DNA of 64,000 bases, taken from contig OZ007572.1 in assembly GCA_963931925.1 (NCBI GenBank), positions 24,544,034 through 24,608,033 of the forward strand. Reading direction: 5' to 3'. This document shows positions 56,601 to 64,000 of the stretch, piece by piece. The first letter of the stretch is position 1, and each line of letters begins with the position of its first letter. The stretch is from Onchidella celtica (lineage: Eukaryota; Mollusca; Gastropoda; Systellommatophora; Onchidiidae). Below the pieces are notes generated by a model that did not search any database, had not been told where the DNA came from, and saw only the letters and a list, made by a program, of their open reading frames with translations. A program made the translations under genes and the position numbers.

Positions 56601-58543
56601 TGACAAAGACATTCTCCTTTAAAATGAGGAAGTTGTTGATATGCCATTACATGAGATGGACAATGATTTGTTACTGAGGAAATTGTTTATGTGATTACAG
56701 AATGGGTTCTAGGACAATCAATCGTACCCTGTATCCTTGCCTCCTGTCTGAGATGGCAAGAACAGCTCGATCTGGAGCTAGGGCATGTTTGCTGACGGAA
56801 GACAAGACAAGCCTTATTAAGGTAGGCCTTTTTCTGTTCTGTCATCATGAAATTAGTTTGGCCGAGCTATATATAGTGGGAAACAGTTAAACCGAAAAAA
56901 GCGGTGAACTGAAGGGTAGTAGGAATCCCCGATTTTTTTCCTCTTTATCTTTGTTAACAAACTAGCGCTAAACCAAAAATAAGTCTATTGTTAACTGAAA
57001 AGAAAATTCCCGGATTCAGTGGCCAGTCCACTGTGATTTGACACAGGCCGAGGCTAGTTAATGTATTCCCACCCCCCTGAAGAAAAAAAAACAAGCAGAG
57101 CATGCGTTGTTCTGCCCGGTAGTATAGGCCTACATGGGAGAGGCAGCACTATAGGGGGGAGAGGGAGGCCTATAACCTCCCTCTTCCAAAATCAGACGGC
57201 AGCAGACAAGACGTTAGGTGTATCGCGGGTGACCTTTCATGTAAAATGTATGACATCAGAAAGACAATACGGTATACTAATGACCATGGACAGCGTAGTG
57301 CATTGCATTTTATATAGTACAAATTAAGATCAGCAGAACAGCAGTCCTGCTCTGTCCGTCCACACTCATGTTTCTCTGCTCTAGAGTTAGTCCACATTCG
57401 CCCGCATATCCATGCTTCATGTGCCCTAGGTCTGAGCAATCGCCCATCCTCCTCCTCAGGCAAAGCAAAGGAGGATATGTTGATTCGCTTTTGCTTATGC
57501 TGTTGCATTTGTCCTCTTCAGTAGTGATTTGGGCTCCCTCTCTTGAAACTGGGATTTTTCAAGCCTTCTGTAGCTAAATCAAAACTCTTTCTAAACCGAA
57601 AACAAACCCGTGATCCTGCATATTTCGGTTTAACCATTGTCTACTGTAGTTAGATTGGCAGGGGTCATCCTTTTCCTTATGAAATAGAGTGAATATGGCA
57701 CTAAATGTTAGTAGACTGCTGTTAAACCCATCAGATTCTACTGTCTGGAAGTGACTGTCATAATATTTTTCTCATCATTACATGATTTGCAACTCTTTGG
57801 TTTTTTTTTTTTTGCTTTTTTTTTTAAGTTCTTGCGGTTTGCTCAAGAAGCTTTAAATACTGTGTATGATAGAGAAAGAAAAAAGTAAATCGTAACAGCT
57901 TTTGAACAGATAGAATTTTATTGTCCTTTATAGCTCACTGTTTGAATGCAGATATACACAATAATTTTGCTCAGAAAATAAGCATTTCTTCTGTGACTGT
58001 TGCCTTCAGTAAATAATCACACTTCTTCATTGAATGGAATGCTGAAATTCTATTGAAATCAAATCTTGCGTTTCATTTTAATTAAAGTGATATGTATGAT
58101 TGTTCATGGTAGTTTGTAGTCAGTGCATCCTTTTCATAAACAGCAACAACAACAACAAAAAAAACAATCGAAAGTTAGATTGACAAGTGATTCAATAATT
58201 GGCCAGATTCAGAAAGGGATTGATTTTGCCTTAGACCTTATAAAACTGATACATGTATTTGATTATTCTAATGTTTCAGGCAATTCAGTCGATGAGCAAG
58301 TATTGGCAGCGCCGTCTTGTTTTGAGCATTAATATTGGAGGCCTGGCAGGGTTTGTCTTTCTTCTCACACGGACAACATCTGCAATGGCTCCTCCTTTGG
58401 GCAGCTGGCATGAGGGAAAAGCGCAGACGAGTCCTGATAGTGAAAATCAAACCAGTGAAGCAAAAGACAATAGGGATCCCCCTGGAAATTCAGAATCTCA
58501 AAAAAGTGATAGTGCTGTTGAAGATTCATTTCCTACAGAGTGA
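47472..58543 (+). CDS. THUMPD3: THUMPD3, tRNA (guanine-N2) methyltransferase, nine coding exons
   Basis: THUMPD3 is the catalytic subunit that, with TRMT112, methylates N2 of guanosine at positions 6 and 7 of tRNAs. The nine exons join to 890 residues with every intron GT-AG and every phase consistent; the human protein is about 507. Order: ferredoxin-like/THUMP start (residues about 15-120), a basic K/R/G-rich patch (about 150-175), a long acidic and Ser/Pro-rich linker to about 575, the rest of the THUMP domain (about 578-666, with FRVTCNR and FGPTTLR), then a Rossmann methyltransferase fold with SAM motif DPMCGTS (679-685), AVQW (736-739) and catalytic DLPFG (757-761), and a C-terminal strand INIGGL typical of the family. 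The start has CAACATGG context and an in-frame TGA at 47454. Identification rests on many ordered matches to the vertebrate protein and is firm. Confidence 0.96.
48051..48656. mobile_element. Pogo-like MITE in THUMPD3 intron 1
   Basis: The right end reads GTTTAACCATTATTTACTG followed by TA. The left end (GCAGTGTAAATGG) is decayed. Internal blocks (AACAAACTAGTGCTAGA, AGTGATTTGGGCTACC, AAATCAAAACTCTT) match the copy at 56874-57646 in order. Confidence 0.55.
48887..49040. repeat. TTAACCCTTTGAGGG repeat, copy in intron 1
   Basis: It starts TTAACCCTTTGAGGGCCTGA and contains TCTGGCCTCCTGAACTCA, GCTGGTGAATAGGGAT and CACCAGTGAACAGG. The same series occurs at 51921-52078 in intron 3. Dispersed repeat of unknown class. 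Confidence 0.65.
49118..49229. mobile_element. Foldback MITE family, copy 4 (intron 1)
   Basis: It runs from AGTCAAAATATGGCAGAAAG with GCAAAGCCTCAGGTAAGAAA to a right end TTTGCCACATATTTGACT. It is shorter than the 230-bp copy at 36235 because most of the right arm is missing. Confidence 0.6.
49484..49558 (+). CDS. THUMPD3: THUMPD3 exon 2 (residues 64-88)
   Basis: 75 bp between acceptor CTCATTAG and donor GTGAAG, phase 0 at both ends. It encodes SIDNCRVVVHSVPYFKF, matching the SVDNLFVVVQEF region of the vertebrate protein. Confidence 0.9.
50021..51625 (+). CDS. THUMPD3: THUMPD3 exon 3 (residues 89-623), giant linker exon
   Basis: 1605 bp, phase 0 at both ends. The acceptor is TTTACAACAG and the donor GAG followed by GTAAGA. 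The first ~36 residues (FDSLARLQQMILDIDWAPGL onward) and the last 46 (from KPTFRVTCNRIGDSHPF) are conserved. The ~450 residues between them are low complexity: a basic patch, then Ser/Glu/Asp-rich sequence with several SP/TP sites near TSPPESPMKK and VTPPPTPVAY. Confidence 0.93.
51921..52078. repeat. TTAACCCTTTGAGGG repeat, copy in intron 3
   Basis: It starts TTAACCGTTTGAGCCCTGAC and shares CCTGGCCTTCTGAGCTCA and CACCAGTGAACAGGCTTT with 48887-49040. Identity is moderate, so both are old. Confidence 0.65.
52244..52374 (+). CDS. THUMPD3: THUMPD3 exon 4 (residues 624-667)
   Basis: The acceptor is TATTGTTTGCAG and the donor GAG followed by GTTTGC, which is weak after the first two bases. It encodes VLLNIDNEEVTVSLALTKSS and FGPTTLRAT, the RNA-facing end of the THUMP domain. 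It ends with two bases of a split Arg codon. Confidence 0.92.
52449..52620. mobile_element. Foldback MITE family, copy 5 (intron 4)
   Basis: GTCAAAAATTGACCC, GAGCAAAGCCTTGCATAAGA and AATAATAAGCAAACAATGC match the family. The right end TTTCTGTGGTTTTTATAATG is the inverse of sequence beside the 41382 copy. Confidence 0.6.
53370..53555 (+). CDS. THUMPD3: THUMPD3 exon 5 (residues 667-729), SAM-binding motif
   Basis: The acceptor is TGATTTCAG and the donor AA followed by GTAAGA. It encodes VCDPMCGTSAIPIEGA, motif I of the methyltransferase. The vertebrate enzyme has Gly where this has Ser (DPMCGTG to DPMCGTS). The GDFHEKAIERT segment follows, with the acidic residue that usually contacts the SAM ribose. 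Confidence 0.95.
53892..55076 (+). mobile_element. Pogo/Tigger-like non-autonomous element in THUMPD3 intron 5 (1185 bp)
   Basis: It starts CAGTGGAGCCCGAAG and ends TACATGGACTCCACTG. Each end abuts TA (53890-53891 and 55077-55078), the Tc1/mariner target duplication. Ends beginning CAGTGGAG are typical of the pogo branch. Subterminal direct and inverted GATTTACCAAAGTTCGGTTT repeats are present. No DDE transposase can be read; a 115-residue frame at 54634 has no known domain. A second copy lies at 61410-62681. Confidence 0.85.
55125..55212 (+). CDS. THUMPD3: THUMPD3 exon 6 (residues 729-758)
   Basis: The acceptor is AATCTACTTCAG and the donor TTG followed by GTGAGT. It encodes KIDAVQWNIQQFPLRDECVD and ends with ISDL, the first half of the catalytic motif. 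Confidence 0.93.
55734..55747 (+). CDS. THUMPD3: THUMPD3 exon 7, 14-nt microexon (residues 759-763)
   Basis: CCCTTTGGACATAG sits between a 14-T tract plus CATAG acceptor and a GTGAGT donor. It adds Pro-Phe-Gly-His and two bases of Arg, completing DLPFGHR, equivalent to DLPFGKR in vertebrates. Both reading frame and family alignment require it: exon 6 joined directly to exon 8 would shift the frame and lose the catalytic motif. Confidence 0.9.
56701..56821 (+). CDS. THUMPD3: THUMPD3 exon 8 (residues 763-803)
   Basis: The acceptor is ATGTGATTACAG and the donor AAG followed by GTAGGC. The first base completes the Arg codon from the microexon, then MGSRTINRTLYPCLLSEMAR follows, matching the family MGSKKRNWNLYPACLREMSR region. 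Confidence 0.93.
56874..57646. mobile_element. Pogo-like MITE in THUMPD3 intron 8 (773 bp)
   Basis: The left end is TAGTGGGAAACAGTTAAACC and the right end GGTTTAACCATTGTCTACTG, an inverted repeat of about 24 bp. Both flanks are TA (56872-56873 and 57647-57648). The interior is shared with 48051-48656. There is no transposase frame. Confidence 0.7.
58280..58543 (+). CDS. THUMPD3: THUMPD3 exon 9 (residues 804-890) and stop
   Basis: The acceptor is TAATGTTTCAG. It encodes LVLSINIGGLAGFVFLLTRT, matching the last conserved strand (VNVGGLRAAVYLLIRT), then a polar, acidic tail of about 50 residues ending at TGA 58541-58543. The tail is longer than in vertebrates. Confidence 0.93.
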   Translation, partial: AIQSMSKYWQRRLVLSINIGGLAGFVFLLTRTTSAMAPPLGSWHEGKAQTSPDSENQTSEAKDNRDPPGNSESQKSDSAVEDSFPTE

Positions 58544-58602
58544 AATTTTCCTTAAATCTGTCTGATTCTGATGTTGACAGTGAGACAGCAATTTTTGTCC
58601 AA

Positions 58603-58608
58603 AATAAA
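58603..58608 (+). terminator. Likely THUMPD3 polyadenylation signal
   Basis: AATAAA 60 bp after the stop codon, the first such hexamer downstream. This would give a very short 3' untranslated region. No transcript evidence. Confidence 0.6.
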
Positions 58609-58789
58609 AACGGTTTCAGCAGACAGATGAAGCCAAAGGTTGTTGTAGGAATGTCTAATTAATGCAGTAAAAATAATCTTCAGTGAAAACATTGTAAATG
58701 AAGGAATAATTGTGGTTACAGATGTATGTCATCACTGCACTATCATAATGGTCCAGTATATTTTTCATGGAGCGGAGAAAAGAGTATAA

Positions 58790-59838
58790 TCAGGTAGTCC
58801 AAACTGATTTTCACTTTTTATCATATCTCACCAGTTATTGTCAAATCTGATGGAGCTTGTTTTTCCAAGAATTTTGATACCAAATTTATTATTCTGGCTT
58901 AAAGGCTTTGAAAGTTATGGCATTTTCAAATGCGAAAAAACACTTAATTTGCTACCTTTTGCAAACTGCACGATAGTCCAACTTTGACCGCCCATAAAAT
59001 GACGGTTTATATCATAATTGAGTCACGACATTAAAAATTCTTAGTTTCCAAGACAAGAGGGTGTACATTACGCTCAGTTTTTTCCGAGGGGTACAAATAT
59101 AATACAAGAATTTCGTTTTATTTTTTTTCTTCGCCAAACTTCATCTGACGTCAATTTTTTGTGAATTCTTACAAGGGAGACAAAAATAATGTTTCTGTTG
59201 TCTTGTTTTTTTAATTGAAAAAGGAGTTCAACTGTGTCACTGTTGACTTAGCACTGAGTGTCGGACAAAGGTGACGAAATCAAGCATTGGGTGGGTCTAT
59301 AAAAACAGTTGGCGCGACCCATGTCTGATCTTGGCATACCCTTATAAACAAAGGCTGAGGTTTGTTTGCGTATAATTTTGATCCTGATCTATTAAAGTTT
59401 CCGCCAGATTCTCGGTCAACAAACTTTTCAACAAACGATTTTAAAAGGAATTTCAACTTAAAACACGATGAAAAATTCATTGAATTAAACCTCATTTATC
59501 TGGCTTTCTGTGTGAGTTATTTTCAAACACGTGTACTACGTTGGCGCAACGCTCTGCGACCCTTTGTTATTGGGTGGGGGGGGGGGGTCGATTCGGTATG
59601 CGCAGCTCAGAGTGAAATCGGCAAGACTATGCCCAGTTCAAGCTATAAAAACACACAGCTAAACACATTAAACAATGCAAAAGGAAGTATATTTTGTCAG
59701 AGGAATGATTGAACTTTATTTTGATGTAGGATACATGGCGTCACATAAATACACAGCAGTAATAGCCTTATTGTAATATTGGCCTAAAATTACACCAAAA
59801 CGGGATTTCGCCCCTTTGGCGGGGCAGTTTGGACTACC
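58790..59838. mobile_element. Unclassified DNA element (1049 bp) with 8-bp target duplication
   Basis: The ends carry GGTAGTCCAAACTG (58793) and CAGTTTGGACTACC (ending 59838). Perfect 8-bp repeats GAGTATAA flank it (58782-58789 and 59839-59846), with three extra bases TCA at the left. An 8-bp duplication fits hAT, P or Merlin-type transposases; the ends do not decide between them. A 116-residue forward frame at 59362 has no recognised domain. Confidence 0.8.
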
Positions 59839-59855
59839 GAGTATAACGCTGTTTT

Positions 59856-60030
59856 ATGGTGGTGGGCACAATTTGAATCATATTCAAATTGCATGAATAT
59901 CTCAGTCGATTTCCTGTGATTCGAATTATAGGTTCTGATTTGAATTACTCACAGAACACCTCAGCCGGTGAATCAAAAATGATTTGAATCATTATTCGAA
60001 TCATCAAAAAACGAATCACTGCCCACCACT
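59856..60030. mobile_element. hAT-like MITE (175 bp) with perfect 8-bp target duplication
   Basis: The left end contains TGGTGGTGGGCA and the right end TGCCCACCACT, with GAATCA/TGATTC-rich arms between. Perfect direct repeats GCTGTTTT flank it (59848-59855 and 60031-60038). It sits one base right of the target duplication of the previous element. Confidence 0.85.
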
Positions 60031-60383
60031 GCTGTTTTGTCAGTGGGAAGTAAGTACTTTTTAATGTCAGTTTTTCAACGCCTTATTGCATGTATGGGTT
60101 GACACATCTGTTTTTTGTACACGTCAGTTTTGGGCTTGACCCCAAGAAGCATAAAAAGTCACTGAAAGTTTGACTTAAGTCTGAGGAAAACCATTATGTT
60201 AGCACAGTGCCGATATGCAGTTCAGTGCTGGAGATTTATATGAAAAAACATGAAAACTGTCCAAATAATTTGAGTAAATGTGGTGTTTTATATATTTATA
60301 TACTGTTTGGTGCTCTGGTGGATCATGGTATATAAGTTCTAATGCGCACACAATTTTACGAGCAGTTCAGTTTGTCAGTAATA

Positions 60384-60759
60384 GGTAGAATGCGCATATC
60401 CACCATCTTGACTGTCCGGACCCATGCTTCACCATGGCGATGGCGGCATTGATTTTGATTCGTTAGCTGAATTGCACTGTGAGCACTTAAGGCGTCGCGA
60501 ACCAATCAGTGGCGAGTTTTTAAAAAGTTCACTACAGTAAACAATGACACGTGTGTATGTAATACGCACATGGGAGAAGTTCAGTCAATTCTTTCACTTC
60601 CCACCCCTGTCATAACAGTCAACTGCAATGCAACCAGCAGGCATTTTATTTTTAACCGCTTTTTTATCTCGAAGTTACACTTGTCAGCCGATCCACCCGC
60701 CATGTTGTTTGGTGGAAGAACAAAACAAAAACACTCTGTGACGTCAGGCGCATTCTACC
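60384..60759. mobile_element. MITE (376 bp) with TA target site
   Basis: It starts GGTAGAATGCGC and ends GCGCATTCTACC, a perfect 12-bp inverted repeat, with TA on both sides (60382-60383 and 60760-60761), suggesting Tc1/mariner-type mobilisation. The interior is comparatively GC-rich and contains no long frame. Confidence 0.8.
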
Positions 60760-61409
60760 TATATTATGATTCACATTGTTGAGTTATTGGTGTTTTTGGT
60801 TCCTGCAGCATTTACAGTTTGCATATAAGTTGATATGTCAAAATGTGTCTGTAAATGTAGCAACATTTTTAATGTTTTGCTCATGAGCTTCAGATGAATA
60901 TTCAAGTGTGGTAGAGCTTATGCAAATACAGTGGTGGTTTTGGTGTGAGATGCTCCAATTGTAGGAAGCATACTTGAGCTGTACAGAATGAAAGTAAAAT
61001 AAATGTCTGATATATGAAAACTACGTTTTTCACGAAAAAAAATAAAAAAATATTCATCTTGAAAATGGCAGTGTGGCCAGAGAATTGTGTCCTGATCATT
61101 TGTTTGGACATGGAATGGCAGCTTTGGAGGTAAAATTGTACCAGAAGATACTACTTTGTGTTTATGAAACTTTTTGTTGGAAGCCAGAATATGTGCTTTA
61201 TACAGGTAGATAATATATGGTCTCTGAGAATGAAAGAGATGTTCAGTTTTCCTTATTATTTATTTTTATGTTTTGAAAAGTTCAGGGGGAAGAAATGTTT
61301 AATAGATCAGTACAGAGTAATGGTTGTTTATAGTATTTGAATCTGGGTGTTTTGACATGGTGACATCATTTGTCATAAGTGGCTTATGAATATCAGTTAA
61401 AGAAATGTA

Positions 61410-62681
61410 CAGTGGAGCCAGGAAAGGAATTAATTATACTTCGATTTACCAAAGTTCGGTTTACCTCTGAGCAGAGAAATAGCCATTATTTTGCAGTCTG
61501 TCCCATACCATACGTGTAATTACATCCCCTTGCAGACTTCCCTCCTGTCCCCACAAACAAAAAACAATGCAAAGGAACATGTATGAGCCATTAGATCTTT
61601 TGATTATTTTTTTCTTTAGAAGTGAACCTACTGTAGCGGTAAAACAAAAAAACAGCATTGAATGGCTTAGACCTGGTTGTTCTGGTCAGCAAACTGTGTT
61701 CCCTGTCTTTATCTTGGCCGCATGTAGGCCTATTGTGTGTGACATCATCAATCGATAAAGACATTCTCCCGTGTATGATGTTCAAATGCAAGACTGTAGG
61801 CCTACTTTGTTGTCCCACCTTGCTATCAATGTCGTGGAATTACTATTACGCAGTGTAATAATGCCGTATTTGTCCCCCCTTTCTATTGAGGGTAGTGTGG
61901 TGAATGTGTAAACACAACAGCGACGTACATGTATTTGCAGTACTGGAGTGCCAAGAACCTCGTGTAAGTGAGGTCTTTGTTCCTCCAGGGCCTTACCATA
62001 AATTTTACTTTTAATACAATCATGTGGTGCTGTATAGCCTAGTGAGCATTACATAAGTGTGTACCAGAATGGCTCTATGTGAGCATGGTGGGCACACAGT
62101 ATGGCTCATGGTTCAATTGTGTGTAATTTATGTTCTACGGTATACTGTGTCTTGCCTGTACCTGTTGTGGTTACATCAGCAGTTGATAAATTTACTGGCC
62201 ATAATGCGAGCACCATCTCATGTATGCGTGTTGTTGGCTGACATCATTGGTCATTGGGGCAGAATCGCACTGCGTGAAGGGGCCCCACCCATACCACTGC
62301 CATTCTCTGCGGCATGTTTCTTGCTTGATCGGGACAGACACTTAAGGGGAAGGCTCTGCAGCCTACCCATTGCATCATTTTTGGCACCTCTACCCTCCCC
62401 CTCAGTCGCTTCTAAGGGTAAAAAATTGTAGAACAGGCCTGTGTCAGTGTGTTTGTGGAAACTGGTTTTCACAGGCACGGGGCCGGAAATCAGAAGTTAC
62501 ATTGAGTTGATTGAGGATGAGAGCCCTTGATCAGCTTGACTTATAACAATTGGGGCGGTTCGAACTTGAATTGGCAGTAAATGTTTAATAGAGATAAAGA
62601 AGAAAAAAAACCTCATTTCAAAATTACCTTGATTTAGCAGAAACTCAAATTACCAAAGTTCGGTTTACATGGACTCCACTG
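61410..62681 (+). mobile_element. Pogo/Tigger-like non-autonomous element, second copy (1272 bp)
   Basis: It starts CAGTGGAGCCAGGAAAG and ends TACATGGACTCCACTG with TA on both sides (61408-61409, 62682-62683). It is the same orientation and clearly the same family as 53892-55076. The extra length is partly a segment at about 62280-62335. Frames of 124 and 75 residues inside are shared noise, not transposase. Confidence 0.85.
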
Positions 62682-62689
62682 TATGTGAT

Positions 62690-63350
62690 TTTGAGCTTTG
62701 CTCCTGAAGGTTCAGTTGTGGTGTCAGTAGAAATTTAATCAAAGTGCATGTATCTATGATGATTGAAAAGGTAATTATTTGAGTTAAAATGGCTTGTTTT
62801 CATATTATATGTTCATTCCCATTGAAATGGCCTGCGTTGTTCCTGTAAAATTCAGAGCCCAACATTATAACTTATTAGTCGGCAATGGCAAGAGTATTTT
62901 GCAGTCCTTCAATCTCTTTACTAATCACCCTACCTACCTCACCCCATTCTGATTCTGTCCCATACTCACCCCACTGCAGTTTTTCCCTTCTGTCTCAGTG
63001 ACTTCAAAAGGAAGGAGAGGAAAATGTACCCACACATGAGCCTGTGTCTAGTCTCGTGATTGATAATGGTGGCAGTGCTTGCATTGCACCAGTCTGTTTG
63101 TTTAGTTAATATGGAACATGATTGATTTGAAAATTGAGCTTTTTTTTATAACATGACGTACATGTATATATGCAATCAGGCGCAATCACAAGTGAAAGAT
63201 AGAATTCAGAGGAGCACTTCACAATTACATTTGGACAAAGTTCATGCAGTGTTGCTTGAAAGCTCATTTAGCCTTTGCCATATGTACTAAAACTATGCAT
63301 AGCATATGTTGTGATTTCTAATAAATGGACACCCCACTCTTAAAGAACAA
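62690..63350. other. Intergenic stretch with no recognised feature
   Basis: AT-rich unique-looking sequence with no gene, RNA or transposon end that I can support. Confidence 0.5.
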
Positions 63351-63369
63351 TTTATTAGGATACCGTCTT

Positions 63370-63570
63370 TAGAAGTGTGTGTCTGTCAGACCCCAGAAAG
63401 TACGGGTAGAGATATAACAATATAATCCTCTTTAGGGGTGTGGAGTATCTGAGACCCCACCCATGTCGTATGATTGAGGGTATGGCAATAAAAGTCTGCA
63501 ATAAAATCCTGTCTGACAGTGTGGCGTCTTTGAGACCCCAGGATATATGGATAGGAATAGTAAAAATGCA
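63370..63570 (+). repeat. Three degenerate tandem units of about 65-80 bp
   Basis: Each unit contains a GTGTGNNGTNTNTSAGACCCCA-like block (at about 63376, 63438 and 63519), followed by GGRTAGRGATA and often AATAAAATCCT. Unit length varies. Reverse frames here are repeat translations. Confidence 0.65.
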
Positions 63571-63921
63571 TGTGCGTTGATGAGCATACGCGTGCATATT
63601 TTAAATTCTAAAACTGGGAAGGTTGGCAATGACATCATTGAGGAATACTTGGAATTTCAAGAAGAATGCCCAGAAAGAAGATAAAAACAAATGTTGTTAC
63701 TTGCTTTAAGGTCCATTAGGCCCAAGGTGTATTATGGCAAAGGTTAAAATTAAGATTTTGAGCAGTTGTTAATTTTTATGGTAGAAAACCTTAATTAGAG
63801 GTTCGCATATAGTGTGAAACACAAAAAATGTGAAGTATACCCATTGAAAGATTGAGACTGAGCTATGAAATTACATCACCTTGACCAGTATTGGAACTTT
63901 ATTTCAATACTATTATTTCAG

Positions 63922-64000
63922 CATCATGAAGTTGCCCACAGCTAGTGTATCATTGAGAGCTACCAGTGATTCTCTTTTATTAATGGAGTTGTTACTGTTA
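63922..64000 (+). CDS. Possible partial exon running off the window
   Basis: A good acceptor (CAATACTATTATTTCAG, ending 63921) is followed by a frame open to the right edge that begins near Met-Lys-Leu-Pro-Thr. It is too short to identify, and the other frames close early. It could equally be chance. Confidence 0.2.

Noticed and set aside
56702-56890. Starting THUMPD3 exon 8 at its internal ATG as a separate small gene
   Set aside because: The ATG is the Met of the family's RMGS motif, and the exon is joined in frame to the microexon and exon 9.
59362-59712. 116-residue frame in the 1049-bp element as transposase
   Set aside because: It has no recognisable catalytic motif and includes a G-run, so it is probably non-coding.
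1-64000. Endogenous retrovirus, LTR element or Polinton-like fossil
   Set aside because: No paired long terminal repeats, reverse transcriptase, integrase or capsid-like segment was recognised on either strand.

Overview
This window is animal nuclear DNA, most likely from a marine lophotrochozoan and probably a mollusc. The main reasons are a spliced gene with GT-AG introns that I recognise as THUMPD3, tRNA-headed SINEs with tails of the type seen in molluscs, many short non-autonomous DNA transposons (hAT-like, pogo-like, Helitron) and abundant simple repeats. The species call is inference. No bacterial operon, CRISPR array, rRNA or true tRNA gene was seen. No retroviral, LTR or Polinton-like element was recognised.

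Left two thirds (1 to about 44.9 kb): no convincing protein gene. The region is a mosaic of mobile-element remnants and tandem arrays. It holds a complete small Helitron (2058-2777) and a truncated relative (38662-39126); hAT-like MITEs, three of them with clear 8-bp target duplications (18176-18313, 27498-27850, 32062-32760); foldback elements; a 235-270 bp MITE in three copies; a 130-145 bp retroposon-like repeat in six copies, two with 12-13 bp target duplications; and five tRNA-derived SINEs. The tandem arrays are a 26-bp minisatellite with an 805-bp higher-order unit (13991-15700), a roughly 135-bp array built of A-tract, GT-tract and G-tract modules (22490-24660), a 43-bp array (25452-25690), a roughly 155-bp array (41905-42760) and microsatellites. 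Runs of nine or more G or C are unusually common here and nearly absent to the right.

Right third (44.9-64 kb): two divergent genes. A minus-strand first coding exon (44962-45127) starts an unidentified type II membrane protein. On the plus strand lies a complete nine-exon THUMPD3 (47472-58543), predicted at 890 residues. It is the tRNA guanine-N2 methyltransferase that works with TRMT112. The gene has a greatly expanded linker inside its THUMP region and a 14-nt microexon carrying part of the catalytic motif. Its introns hold pogo-like and other MITEs. Downstream (58.8-62.7 kb) is a train of four transposon insertions, three of them with target duplications on both sides. A possible exon runs off the right edge.

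No multi-gene system was found. The most unusual items are the THUMPD3 architecture, the tandem arrays and the retroposon-like repeat family.
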